DNA of 56,750 nt. It comes from Acidobacteriota bacterium. Lineage in GTDB: Bacteria; Acidobacteriota; Vicinamibacteria; Vicinamibacterales; UBA2999. Positions 32,654 to 41,607 of the stretch are shown one piece after another (position 1 is the stretch's first letter; every line of letters begins with the position of its first letter). Position numbers and translations under genes: made by a program. Under the pieces are notes generated by a model. That model was not told the origin of the DNA, did not search any database, and worked only from the letters and a program-made list of their open reading frames with translations. The DNA is taken from positions 1 through 56,750 of the forward strand of contig CANIBQ010000027.1 in the NCBI GenBank assembly GCA_947465645.1. Reading direction: 5' to 3'.

Positions 32654-33187
32654 TCACTGGACCATCTGATCGGGCGGGTCGAACGGCTCATCCGGCGGGG
32701 TTGCGGTGAGCGACAGGTACACCCCGCCCCGCTGGTTGACAGCAAACGAACGATCGCCGGTCTGACCGGGCACGTTTGGCGTGGCACTGGCGTAGTAGGT
32801 CGTCTGCGTCGGATTGCCGTTGCAGTCGGGGGTTCCCGCCGCACCTCCCGCGCCCATTTGCAGCCTGAAGGTGTAGCCATTTCGCGAGGGCGCCACATCA
32901 GCGCCCATGTCGGGGGAGATGTATCCCTGATTGTTGGGGGACGGCTTGGTCCCGAGAATCACGTAGGTCGTGGCGTAATTTCCCTGTCCGCAGCCTGACA
33001 GATACGCGAATTGCGCGGTGGCCGTGGCTCGCAGGCCGCCGACCGCCGCTGATTCGTTGGCCGACATGCGCGCGCGAATCAAGGTGGCGACGCCGATGAC
33101 CATCAAAACCCCAAGCACCGCGATGACGATGCACAGTTCAACCAAGGTGAAGCCTGCGCGGGCGCGCATTGCCGAATAGTTGTTCAT
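32654..33187 (-). CDS. PilA-like pilin (copy 3) linked to pilR
   Basis: The 177-residue prepilin has the leader MNNYSAMRARAG before FTLVELCIVIAVLGVLMVIG, with Glu5. The rest follows the same plan as the two PilA copies (LIRARMSANESAAVGGLRAT, GDRSFAVNQRGGVYL, cysteines in SGCGQGN and PDCNGN) but is clearly more diverged. The start could be ATG 33187 (used here) or GTG 33208, which overlaps the pilR stop as GTGA. The gene is thus in the pilSR transcript rather than under the pilA sigma-54 promoter. Its 3' end abuts the candidate PilR sites. Confidence 0.82.
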   Translation of the reverse strand: MNNYSAMRARAGFTLVELCIVIAVLGVLMVIGVATLIRARMSANESAAVGGLRATATAQFAYLSGCGQGNYATTYVILGTKPSPNNQGYISPDMGADVAPSRNGYTFRLQMGAGGAAGTPDCNGNPTQTTYYASATPNVPGQTGDRSFAVNQRGGVYLSLTATPPDEPFDPPDQMVQ

Positions 33188-33204
33188 TACGAGGTCGTCT
33201 CTCC

Positions 33205-34674
33205 TCACCGCAGCCGAAACTTTTTCGCGTAGTAGCGGAACGAACGGAAACTCATACCGAGCATCTCAGCCGCCTTCACCTGCACGCCACCCGCACGCTC
33301 GAGTGCCAGGGCAATATAATGCCGGTAAAACTCCTCCCCGCGCGCTTCCAAATCGAAGCCTTCGCCAAGATCGGGGAGATCGCCAGGGCCCGGCGTCGGG
33401 AGGGTGGCCGCGGGCCCGGCAAGGCCTTTGCCCATGCGGCGTATCTCCTCAGGCAGGCTTTCAGGCAGGATGGTTTCAGTCTGCTCGAGGGCGACGGCGC
33501 GCTCGATCGCGTTCTGAAGCTCCCGCACGTTGCCTCGCCAGGTATGCGCCTGCAGCACCTTCAGGGCGTCGGCTGAGAGTGTCCGCACGGGCTTCCCCAT
33601 CTGGGCTGCGAAGTCGCTGAGGAATCGCTCCGCGAGCAGCGGGATGTCCTCGGCCCGGTCCCGCAGCGGAGGCAGCGGAATCGACAAGACGTTGAGCCGA
33701 TAGAACAGGTCTTCACGAAAGCGCCCCTCTTCAACCGCTTTCGGCAGGTCCTGGTTGGTGGCCGAGACGATGCGGACGTCGGCCTGCACTTCCTGCGTGC
33801 CTCCGAGGCGCCGGAACCGCCGGTCCTGCAGCACGCGCAGCAGCTTGACCTGCATGGGAGGCGTCATCTCGCCGATCTCGTCGAGGAAGATCGTCCCGCC
33901 TTCGGCGACCTCCATCAGTCCCTTCTTGTTCGTGTCGGCGCCGGTGAACGCACCACGTACGTGCCCGAACAGCTCGGATTCGAGCAGCGTCTCCGGCACC
34001 GCGCCGCAGTTGACCGCGACGAATGGACGGTCGCCGCGCAGCGAATTGAAGTGGATCGCGCGGGCGACAAGCTCCTTCCCGGTGCCGGATTCGCCGGTGA
34101 TCAGTACCGTGCTGCTGGTGTTTGCCACCATCTGGATGGTGCTGAACACCTTCTGCATGCCCTCGCTGCGCCCGATGATGCTGGCGAACTCGTACTGCTT
34201 GTTCAGCGCGCGCTTGAGGAGCAGGTTCTCCTGCTTCAACCGGTGCGTGTCGAGGTGCTGGCGGATCTTCAGCCGCAGCTCGTCCATGCTGAACGGCTTG
34301 GTGAAGTAGTCCACCGCGCCAAGGCGCATCGCCTCGACCGCCGTGTCCGTGGACGCATAGGCGGTCATCATGAACGCCACGATGTCGCGGTTCATCTCCT
34401 TCGCGGCGCGCAGCACGTCGACGCCGCTGACATCGGGCATGCGGATGTCTGAGAGCAGGAGGTCAACGGGCTCGCGGCGCAGAAAGTCGAGCGCCTCCGT
34501 GCCGTTGTCCGCCACGACGACCTCGTAGCCGTCGCGGCGCAGCACGATGCGCAGCATCTCGCGCATCGACGGCTCGTCGTCAACGATGAGAATGCGCGGC
34601 TTGCTGGCGGCCTCTGATTTCGTCGCTGCGGCGGGAGACGTGGCGGCCTTGGACGTGATCGTCGGCTGCGTCAC
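33205..34674 (-). CDS. pilR: Sigma-54 response regulator PilR
   Basis: The 489-residue regulator has a disordered Ala/Ser/Lys N-terminus of about 27 residues, a receiver domain ([15 protein letters not shown]; Asp in [13 protein letters not shown]), and an AAA+ domain with [10 protein letters not shown] and GAFTGAD. A Fis-type helix-turn-helix follows ([21 protein letters not shown]). Its start overlaps pilS by four bases. Place and form fit PilR, the activator of sigma-54-dependent pilA transcription. The paired CTGACA-N5-TGTCAG sites at 32594-32652 are its likely targets. Confidence 0.93.
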   Translation of the reverse strand: MTQPTITSKAATSPAAATKSEAASKPRILIVDDEPSMREMLRIVLRRDGYEVVVADNGTEALDFLRREPVDLLLSDIRMPDVSGVDVLRAAKEMNRDIVAFMMTAYASTDTAVEAMRLGAVDYFTKPFSMDELRLKIRQHLDTHRLKQENLLLKRALNKQYEFASIIGRSEGMQKVFSTIQMVANTSSTVLITGESGTGKELVARAIHFNSLRGDRPFVAVNCGAVPETLLESELFGHVRGAFTGADTNKKGLMEVAEGGTIFLDEIGEMTPPMQVKLLRVLQDRRFRRLGGTQEVQADVRIVSATNQDLPKAVEEGRFREDLFYRLNVLSIPLPPLRDRAEDIPLLAERFLSDFAAQMGKPVRTLSADALKVLQAHTWRGNVRELQNAIERAVALEQTETILPESLPEEIRRMGKGLAGPAATLPTPGPGDLPDLGEGFDLEARGEEFYRHYIALALERAGGVQVKAAEMLGMSFRSFRYYAKKFRLR

Positions 34675-36356
34675 CGCGCCGCTCCCTGCGCCGGAACCGC
34701 CTCGGCAACGCCGGCGCGCACCGGCAGGCGCACGCGCACGGTCGTGCCCGTGCCGACCGTCGACGACACCTGGATGACGCCGTTGTAGTCGGTGACGATG
34801 CGATGGACGATCGCGAGGCCGAGGCCGGTGCCCTTCTCGAACGAGCTACGGAACGGCTGAAAGATCGCGTCGAGCTCGTCGCTGGGGATGCCGCAGCCCT
34901 GGTCCTCGACGCTGAGGACGACGTCGGCGCTCCTCAGGTCGCTCGCATAGTCGGTGGTCACGGAGAGCCGAAGGTGGCCGCCCTTCGACATCGCGCGCAG
35001 GCCGTTGGTCGCGAGGTTCCAGACAATCTGCTTGACCTGGTGCTCGTCTGCTTCGAACCAGACCGGCTCCGCCGGCACCTGGACGTCGACGACGTGCCCA
35101 TCCTTGACCTCGGGGCTGTTGCGCAGCAGGAGCGCGGTGTCCTGCATGACCTTGCTGACGTCGAGCCGCGCCACGGCAAACCGTTGCGGACGCGCGTAGG
35201 CCAGAAACGACCGAATCGTGTCGTTCAGCCGCTCGGATTCGCGCAGGACGATGTCCATCAGCTGCGCCTGCTCCTCGGTGAGCGGCAGCTCCTGGCGGAG
35301 CACCTGGATCGATCCCGACATCGAGGCCAGCGGGTTGCGGATCTCGTGCGCGATGCCGGCCGCCATCTCGCCGACTGCGGCGAGGCGCTGCTGCAGCCGC
35401 GCATGGCGCTCGAGGCGCTTCATCTCCGTCACGTCCTGGAACGTGACCAGATACCCGGCCCCCCCCGTCGGGAATGCCATGGTCGTGACCGTCATCCCGA
35501 TGTCGAGCGTGCGGCTGTCGCCTGTGCGGTACTGCAGATCGATCCTGATGCTACGCGTATCGCCGAGCGCGTCGAGACGCGCGCGAAACTGCCCCGGAAG
35601 CTGCAGCACCTCGCCGATGTCCCGGCCGACCGCCTGCTCCGCCGGGAGGCCCGTGATCGTCGCCGCGGCGCGGTTCAGGGTGAGCACGCGGCCGCTCGCG
35701 TCGGCCGTGACGAGGCCGCTGAGGAGGCTGTCGATGACGTACTCGTTGAACGCGCGCAGATCCTCGATCTGGTGCGAGGCGTCCTCGAGCTGCGCCCCCG
35801 CCGATCGCAGCCCTTCGGCGAGCGAGCCCGCCAGCAGCGCCACCGCGACGAATCCGAAGAGATTGATCGCCACGGTGTACTGCGCGAAGCGCAGCGAGGG
35901 CAATTGGACGGGGACCTGGAGCTGCAACGTCTCGGGGAGGGCGGCGAACACGTCGAGATACTGACCGGACACGATCGCCATGTAGAGGATGGCGGTCAGG
36001 ATCGCCACCTGCACCGCTCCCCGTCTGAAGCGGACCGTGCTGGCTTCGATGATCGGCAGCAGGAAGAGAGACGAGAAGTAGCTCGTGACGCCGCCGGTGA
36101 CGTAGATGAACGCCGACACCAGCACCGCGTCCGCCCCGAGCTGCAGATCGACGAGCCACGGGTGGCGGTCGACCAGTCGCAGCGTCGCCAGGTAGACGAC
36201 GCTCAGCGCGTAGGTCAGCCCGATCAGGAAGAAGAACGGGTCGACGAGGAGCGTCCCCGGCCGGTTGATCTGGACGAGCGTCGCCGAGCCAAGCAGCAGG
36301 GTGCTGACGATGACGCGGACTGCGATAAGGGTCGAGAGGCGGGATCTCACATCCAT
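34671..36356 (-). CDS. pilS: Sensor histidine kinase PilS
   Basis: The 561-residue kinase has about six membrane helices in residues 5-200. A PAS domain follows (NEYVIDSLLSGLVTADASG). Next come HisKA, with the phosphorylated His in AAGIAHEIRNPLASMSGS, and the ATPase domain (EDQGCGIPSDELDAIF, GTGLGLAIVHRIV). The six-helix sensor plus PAS plan is that of PilS, which in Pseudomonas senses pilin level in the membrane. It overlaps pilR by four bases and is separated from pilC by an octamer repeat. Confidence 0.92.
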   Translation of the reverse strand: MDVRSRLSTLIAVRVIVSTLLLGSATLVQINRPGTLLVDPFFFLIGLTYALSVVYLATLRLVDRHPWLVDLQLGADAVLVSAFIYVTGGVTSYFSSLFLLPIIEASTVRFRRGAVQVAILTAILYMAIVSGQYLDVFAALPETLQLQVPVQLPSLRFAQYTVAINLFGFVAVALLAGSLAEGLRSAGAQLEDASHQIEDLRAFNEYVIDSLLSGLVTADASGRVLTLNRAAATITGLPAEQAVGRDIGEVLQLPGQFRARLDALGDTRSIRIDLQYRTGDSRTLDIGMTVTTMAFPTGGAGYLVTFQDVTEMKRLERHARLQQRLAAVGEMAAGIAHEIRNPLASMSGSIQVLRQELPLTEEQAQLMDIVLRESERLNDTIRSFLAYARPQRFAVARLDVSKVMQDTALLLRNSPEVKDGHVVDVQVPAEPVWFEADEHQVKQIVWNLATNGLRAMSKGGHLRLSVTTDYASDLRSADVVLSVEDQGCGIPSDELDAIFQPFRSSFEKGTGLGLAIVHRIVTDYNGVIQVSSTVGTGTTVRVRLPVRAGVAEAVPAQGAAR

Positions 36357-36360
36357 GTTC

Positions 36361-36435
36361 TCATGGTGCGACGGTTCTATTCATTCCAGCACCATCGCAC
36401 CATCGCACCGTCGCACCATCGCACCATCGCACCGT
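36361..36435. repeat. Octamer-armed repeat between pilC and pilS
   Basis: About six CACCATCG/CACCGTCG octamers run in tandem at 36390-36435. A single inverted arm, TGGTGCGACGG, lies at 36363-36373 across a short core. The layout resembles the heptamer-armed elements with a different unit. Confidence 0.75.
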
Positions 36436-36436
36436 C

Positions 36437-37654
36437 TCATCCCGTGAGCTTGCTGATCAGGCTGAAGATCGGCATGTACATCGCGATGACGATGCCGCCG
36501 ACCACGCCGCCGAGAAAGGCAATCATGACCGGCTCGAGCAGCGTCAACAGGCCCGCGACCGCGACGTCCACTTCCTCCTCGTAGAAATCGGCAATCTTGC
36601 TGAGCATCGTGTCGAGCGCGCCGGTCGCCTCGCCGACGCCGATCATCTGGACGACCATCGGCGGGAACACCGCAGTTTCCTTGAGCGGCCCGGCGATGGT
36701 CTCGCCTCGCTCGATACTCTTCCGCGTCGTCTGGATCGCGTCCTCGACGATGGCGTTGCCGGCCGTGCGCGCGGTGATGTCGAGCGCCTCGAGAATCGAC
36801 ACGCCTGAGGCGAGCAGCGTAGACAGCGTGCGGCAGAATCTCGCGACGGCAATCTTGCGCATCAGCAGGCCGAGAATCGGCAGCTTCAGGACGATGCTGT
36901 CGATTACCCTGCGTCCCTTGGGCGTCGAGTAATAGGACTTCAAGCCAAAGGAGGCGGCGACTCCCCCGGCGATGAGAAACGGCCCGAACCGTACCAGGTT
37001 GTTGCTGAGGGCAATGACGACGCGCGTCGGCAGCGGAAGGTCGGCGCCAAGACCGGCGAACAGGTTCGCGAAGGTCGGGATGACCTTCCACAGAATGACG
37101 CCCACCACCACCGCGGCGATCGCGACGACGGCGACCGGGTAGATCATCGCCGACTTGACCTGTCCCTTCAGCTTCACGGCCTTCTCGATATAGGTCGCCA
37201 GCCGCTTGAGAATCGTGTCGAGGATGCCGCCCGCTTCGCCGGCGGCGATCATGTTCGTGAAAAGAGGGTCGAAGACCTTCGGATGTTTCTTCATCGCGTC
37301 GGCGAGCGATGCGCCGCTCTCGACGTCGGCACGCGTGGCGAGGATCACCCCGGCGAAGTTCTTGTCCTCCTCCTGCGTGCCGAGAATTTCGAGACATTGC
37401 ACCAGCGGAAGGCCGGCGTCGATCATCACGGAGAACTGCCGCGTGAACACCGCGAGGTTCTTCGGATCGACCCCGCGGGCGCGCTTCTTGCGCGGCGCTC
37501 TTACCGCCGCCTTCTCCTTGACGGGGTTGATCTGCGTGACGAGGATCTGGTCGCGGCGGAGCGCGGCCACGGCCGCGTCAACCGTTTCAGCCATGCGCTC
37601 GCCGGTGACCGTCTGCCCGGCGCGCGTGCGCCCGCTGTATGCGAATGTCGCCAC
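36437..37654 (-). CDS. pilC: Type IV pilus inner-membrane platform protein PilC
   Basis: The 405-residue protein has the two GspF domains of the family (GLPLVQCLEILGTQ and GVSILEALDITARTAGN as their starts) and three membrane helices. Family motifs include MIAAGEAGGILDTIL and MIGVGEATGALDTML. PilC is the rotor between the cytoplasmic ATPases PilB/PilT and the growing pilus. It lies three bases after pilT, in the order pilB-pilT-pilC found in many pilus clusters. Confidence 0.96.
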   Translation of the reverse strand: MATFAYSGRTRAGQTVTGERMAETVDAAVAALRRDQILVTQINPVKEKAAVRAPRKKRARGVDPKNLAVFTRQFSVMIDAGLPLVQCLEILGTQEEDKNFAGVILATRADVESGASLADAMKKHPKVFDPLFTNMIAAGEAGGILDTILKRLATYIEKAVKLKGQVKSAMIYPVAVVAIAAVVVGVILWKVIPTFANLFAGLGADLPLPTRVVIALSNNLVRFGPFLIAGGVAASFGLKSYYSTPKGRRVIDSIVLKLPILGLLMRKIAVARFCRTLSTLLASGVSILEALDITARTAGNAIVEDAIQTTRKSIERGETIAGPLKETAVFPPMVVQMIGVGEATGALDTMLSKIADFYEEEVDVAVAGLLTLLEPVMIAFLGGVVGGIVIAMYMPIFSLISKLTG

Positions 37655-37657
37655 GCC

Positions 37658-38794
37658 TTACCTTCCTGCTGCCGGCCGCGGCGGCACCGATGGCGCCCCC
37701 GGCCTCCCGAGCCCGGCCCCGGCCACCACGCCGACGCCGCGGTTGATCATCTCCTGCAGTTCCTCGCGATTGGAGGAGGCGGTCATCGCGTGCTCCAGCG
37801 TCACCTGCTTCTTCATGTAGAGGGTCGCCAGCGACTGGTTCGCCGTCTGCATGCCGAACTTGTCCTGGCCGGTCTGCATCGCGGAATAGATCTGGTGGAC
37901 CTTGTCCTCGCGGATCAGGTTCCGGATCGCCGGCGTCGGAATCATGATCTCGAGCGAGCAGACGCGCCCGCCGCCGACCTTCGGCAGCAGCGCCTGACAG
38001 ACGATGCCCTCGAGGACGAGCGAGAGCTGCGTACGGATCTGGCTCTGCTGGTGCGACGGAAAGACGTCGATGATGCGGTTGATCGTCTGCGCCGCCGAGT
38101 TGGTGTGCAGCGTGCCGAAGGTCAGGTGGCCCGTCTCCGCAATCCTCAGCGCCGCCTCGACGGTCTCCAGGTCACGCATCTCGCCGATGAGGACGATGTC
38201 GGGATCCTCCCGCAGCGCCGCGCGCAGCGCCATCGTAAAGCTTTGCGTGTCGCTGTGCACCTCGCGTTGATTTACCAGACAGCCCTGGTGCTGGTGCACG
38301 AACTCGATCGGGTCCTCAATCGTCAGGATGTGGTCGTGCCGCTCCTTGTTGATCTTGTCGATCATCGCCGCGAGCGTCGTCGACTTGCCGCTGCCCGTCG
38401 GACCGGTCACCAGGACGAGTCCGCGCGGCCGCTCCGCGAGGTTGGCGAGCACCGGCGGGAGGCCGAGCTCGCTGAATCCGCGGATCTTCTCCGGGATCAA
38501 ACGATAGACGGCCGCGACGGCGCCACGCTGGTTGAACATGTTGCAGCGAAAGCGCGCGAGACCCTTGATGCCGAAAGAGAAGTCGAGCTCCAGCGTCTCT
38601 TCGAAGCGCTTCTTCTGCGCGTCGGTCAGCACGCTGTAGGTCAACTGCTTGGTGTCGGACGGCGTCAGCTCCGGGCCCTCGACGCGCTGGAGGTGGCCGT
38701 GCACGCGGATCTGCGGCGGCGTCGAGGTCGTGATGTGAAGGTCCGAACCTTCGAGTTCGACGACCTTCTTGAGCAGCTCGGGTAGATTGGCCAT
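37658..38794 (-). CDS. pilT: Pilus retraction ATPase PilT
   Basis: The 378-residue ATPase has the PilT plan: an N-terminal PAS-like domain (LKKVVELEGSDLHITT), then Walker A TGPTGSGKSTTLAAM and the Asp box (HILTIEDPIEFVH). The Walker B/His boxes (LIGEMRDLETVEAAL, GHLTFGTLHTNSA) and the retraction-specific AIRNLIREDKVHQI motif follow. It powers pilus disassembly and twitching. ATG at 38794 shares a base with the pilB stop (TAATG). The Gly/Pro-rich C-terminal tail is not conserved in the family. Confidence 0.97.
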   Translation of the reverse strand: MANLPELLKKVVELEGSDLHITTSTPPQIRVHGHLQRVEGPELTPSDTKQLTYSVLTDAQKKRFEETLELDFSFGIKGLARFRCNMFNQRGAVAAVYRLIPEKIRGFSELGLPPVLANLAERPRGLVLVTGPTGSGKSTTLAAMIDKINKERHDHILTIEDPIEFVHQHQGCLVNQREVHSDTQSFTMALRAALREDPDIVLIGEMRDLETVEAALRIAETGHLTFGTLHTNSAAQTINRIIDVFPSHQQSQIRTQLSLVLEGIVCQALLPKVGGGRVCSLEIMIPTPAIRNLIREDKVHQIYSAMQTGQDKFGMQTANQSLATLYMKKQVTLEHAMTASSNREELQEMINRGVGVVAGAGLGRPGAPSVPPRPAAGR

Positions 38795-40554
38795 TACTTG
38801 ACGGTCTCCCTGACGATCTCTTCGATCGTCGTCACGCCATCTTTCACCTTGCGAAGCCCGCTGCTGCGCAGCGTCAGCATCCCTTCGTCGATCGCCTTCC
38901 GCCGGAGCTCGAGTGATGACGCGCCCACGAGAATCAGCTCGCGCAGCTCCTCGGTGACCTCCATCACTTCGTAGAGGCCGACGCGGCCCTTGTAGCCGGT
39001 GTTGTTGCACTTCTCGCAGCCGCGTCCCTTGTTAGGCACGACCGTCTTGGCGTCGTCGGCGTTGAAGCCGGCCTGCACCAACGCTGGCGCCGGCGTCGGA
39101 TGCGGCTCCGAGCAGTTCTTGCAGATGCGGCGCACGAGCCGCTGCGCGCAGACCAGATTGAGCGAGCTGGCGACCAGGAACGGCTCGATGCCCATGTTCA
39201 TCAGGCGGTTCACGGTGCTGGGTGCGTCGTTGGTGTGGAGCGTCGAGAGCACGAGGTGGCCCGTCAGCGCCGCCTTGACCGCGATCTCCGCCGTCTCGAA
39301 GTCGCGGATCTCGCCGACGAGGATGATATTCGGGTCCTGCCGGAGGAAACTGCGCAGCGCCGCCGCGAAGTTCAGCCCGATGTTCTCGCGCACCTGCACC
39401 TGGTTCACGCCGACCATGTTGAACTCGACCGGATCCTCGGCGGTCATGATGTTCGTGTCGATCGTGTTGATCTTGGAGATCGCCGAATAGAGGGTATTCG
39501 TCTTGCCCGACCCTGTAGGGCCCGTGACCAGCACCATGCCCCACGGCTTCGAGATGGCCGATTCGAACCTGCCCAGCGACTCGGTCTCGAATCCGAGCTT
39601 GGTCATGTCGAGCATCAGCTTGTCCTTGTCGAGCAGACGCATGACGATCTTCTCGCCGAAGAGCGTCGGCAGCACCGACACGCGGAAGTCGATGTCCTTC
39701 GCCTGGCCGTTGTCCTGGAACCGGATCTTGATGCGACCGTCCTGCGGGAGCCGCTTCTCCGCGATGTCGAGCTTCGACATGATCTTGATACGCGAGGTGA
39801 TCGCGTCGCGGTACTTCAGCGGCGGCGCCATGATGTTGTAGAGCAGGCCGTCCACGCGGTAGCGGACGCGGTATTCCTTCTCGTACGGCTCGATGTGGAT
39901 GTCGCTGGCGCCCTTTTGAATCGCCGACATCAGGATGACGTTCACCAGCTTGACGACGGGCGCTTCCTCGCCCTGCTTGGCGAGAAGCTCGGCGCTGATC
40001 TCCTCGAGTTCCTCGAGGACCTGCACCTCGTCGGTACCCTCGGCGAGCATCGAGATGTCCTCGATCGCCTTGCTCGCCACTTCGAGGGCGCTGGCACCAC
40101 CTCCGTTGCCGGCCGCGGCCGCGGCGGCCGACTTGCCGTAGTAGGTCTGGATCGCCTCGATGACGGCGGTCTCCGACGCCACGACCGGCTCGACGTTGTA
40201 TCCCGTCATGAACTTGATGTCGTCCATGGCGAACACATTGGTCGGATCGGTCATCGCGATCGTCAGCGTCGCACCCGAGCGCGAGAGCGGGACGATCTGG
40301 TACTTCTGTGCGGTTTCGGCCGGAACGAGCTTGATGACGCCGGGGTCGATCTCGAACTGGCCCAGCGCGATGGAGGGCACGCCGTACTGCTTGCTGAGGA
40401 GCGCGGTGATCTCCTCGTCTTTCACGTAACCGAGCTTGATCAGATTGAAGCCGAGCTTCCCCCCGTTCTGGCGCTGGTAGTTCAGCGCCTCCTGAAGCTG
40501 CTCGGGTGTGATGCGCTTCTCCTTGAGAAGCAGCTCGCCGATCCGCACCGCCAT
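38794..40554 (-). CDS. pilB: Pilus assembly ATPase PilB
   Basis: The ATPase (586 residues from ATG 40554) has the N-terminal GspE domain (IGELLLKEKRITPEQLQEAL), Walker A TGPTGSGKTNTLYSA, the Asp box (NIMTAEDPVEFNM), Walker B ILVGEIRDFETAEIA and the tetracysteine zinc element (CKNCSEPH, GCEKCNNTGYKG). It drives pilus extension. GTG at 40587 is an alternative start with GAGGAG only two bases before it. I prefer the ATG because family similarity begins there, but the two cannot be separated with certainty. It lies directly after the outer-membrane barrel gene. Confidence 0.96.
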   Translation of the reverse strand: MAVRIGELLLKEKRITPEQLQEALNYQRQNGGKLGFNLIKLGYVKDEEITALLSKQYGVPSIALGQFEIDPGVIKLVPAETAQKYQIVPLSRSGATLTIAMTDPTNVFAMDDIKFMTGYNVEPVVASETAVIEAIQTYYGKSAAAAAAGNGGGASALEVASKAIEDISMLAEGTDEVQVLEELEEISAELLAKQGEEAPVVKLVNVILMSAIQKGASDIHIEPYEKEYRVRYRVDGLLYNIMAPPLKYRDAITSRIKIMSKLDIAEKRLPQDGRIKIRFQDNGQAKDIDFRVSVLPTLFGEKIVMRLLDKDKLMLDMTKLGFETESLGRFESAISKPWGMVLVTGPTGSGKTNTLYSAISKINTIDTNIMTAEDPVEFNMVGVNQVQVRENIGLNFAAALRSFLRQDPNIILVGEIRDFETAEIAVKAALTGHLVLSTLHTNDAPSTVNRLMNMGIEPFLVASSLNLVCAQRLVRRICKNCSEPHPTPAPALVQAGFNADDAKTVVPNKGRGCEKCNNTGYKGRVGLYEVMEVTEELRELILVGASSLELRRKAIDEGMLTLRSSGLRKVKDGVTTIEEIVRETVK

Positions 40555-40593
40555 GATGTTGGTTGCTGGGTCGCTCGACCCGGCCACTACTCC

Positions 40594-41526
40594 TCAAAAA
40601 GAAATTCGCGCCGCCAGGCCCCAGCCCCGGTCTTCCGCCAACCCGCCTCGTACCAAATGGCCGTCCACGAACAGGCCGGGACGGGGCGAGACGCTCAGAC
40701 CCGCGGTAGCACTGCGGTCCCGCGCGCCCACCGTGTTGAAACGCCCTCCAGCGCGAAGACCTACCCGCTTCGACGCCACCCACTGCTCGGCGCCAAGCGC
40801 CACAACGCGTCGGTCCCCGGACCCGGCCGAGTACGACCGGACGTCGGCGTCGATCGCGACCGTCAGCGGGACGCCCGTTGCGTCCTCGGGGTTGAACGCG
40901 GCGCCAACCCGCACTTGCCGCTGCAACCGGATACCTGGCTGGTCGGGGTCTTCCTCCCCGAACTCCGTGCCGCGCACGTTGCGGACGACGCCGCCGAGCC
41001 GAAAGGAACCTGCCACCGCCAGCACACCGGCATCCAGATCGAACTTGTTCTCCGCGTTTCCACCATCGACAGCACCGCGGAGGTATTTCAACGTCGTTCC
41101 GGCGTGAACTCCAGGAATCAGTGTCCGAAGGAGGGTGACGCCAAGCTGGTTCACCGACATCGACCGAACAGGCACTCCCGCCCCTCTATCTTCTCGGTTG
41201 CCACCCGCTTGCCCTGTAGTCGCATTAAACGCCTGCGCATCTGTAATTTGCAGGCGGTAATAGGACAGGCCGAAGGGCGGCGTGGCGAGCGCAAACCAGG
41301 AGGCGTCATCCGTCTTTCCAATTGCCACGTCCAGAAAGGGTCCGGCCGCCAGGCCTCCAGGATTCCACCAGGTGGCGCTGCTGTCAGAGGTGACCGCCAC
41401 GAAAGCGCCCCCCATGCCAAGCGCGCGACTGCCCACCGACTCCACAACCTGCGCCCTCGCGGGCGTCGCCGTGACAATCAGCGGAACACAGAGCAGTGCA
41501 ACCCGAAGGAAGAGATGCTTTGCCAT
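40594..41526 (-). CDS. Outer-membrane beta-barrel protein (PorV/FadL-like)
   Basis: The 310-residue protein has a clear signal peptide (MAKHLFLRVALLCVPLIVTA, cleavage near ARAQ). It has the N-terminal VGSRALGMGGAFVAVTSDSSATWWNPG motif found in PorV/UPF0164 and FadL-like barrels; the rest alternates in the way of beta-strands and ends in a C-terminal Phe. It would sit in the outer membrane. It is the first gene of the pilBTC direction, with pilB following within 40 bases. Its expression may thus be tied to the pilus. It is not a PilQ secretin. Confidence 0.75.
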   Translation of the reverse strand: MAKHLFLRVALLCVPLIVTATPARAQVVESVGSRALGMGGAFVAVTSDSSATWWNPGGLAAGPFLDVAIGKTDDASWFALATPPFGLSYYRLQITDAQAFNATTGQAGGNREDRGAGVPVRSMSVNQLGVTLLRTLIPGVHAGTTLKYLRGAVDGGNAENKFDLDAGVLAVAGSFRLGGVVRNVRGTEFGEEDPDQPGIRLQRQVRVGAAFNPEDATGVPLTVAIDADVRSYSAGSGDRRVVALGAEQWVASKRVGLRAGGRFNTVGARDRSATAGLSVSPRPGLFVDGHLVRGGLAEDRGWGLAARISF

Positions 41527-41542
41527 CGCATATAATTTTGAT

Positions 41543-41562
41543 GATTTTGATTAGTCAAAATC
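41543..41562. promoter_or_regulatory. AT-rich palindrome in a divergent promoter region
   Basis: GATTTTGA-TTAG-TCAAAATC is a perfect 8-bp inverted repeat in an AT-rich island between two divergent genes. It overlaps a possible minus-strand TTGACT -35 box for the barrel gene. This has the look of an operator. Confidence 0.5.
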
Positions 41563-41607
41563 AGGAACACTGAACAGAACCGAACTGTAATCGTATCAGG
41601 AGTTTGA

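Noticed and set aside
39100..41535. An 811-residue plus-strand open frame opposite pilB and the barrel gene
   Set aside because: It is a shadow of pilB; the real gene has all ATPase motifs on the other strand.
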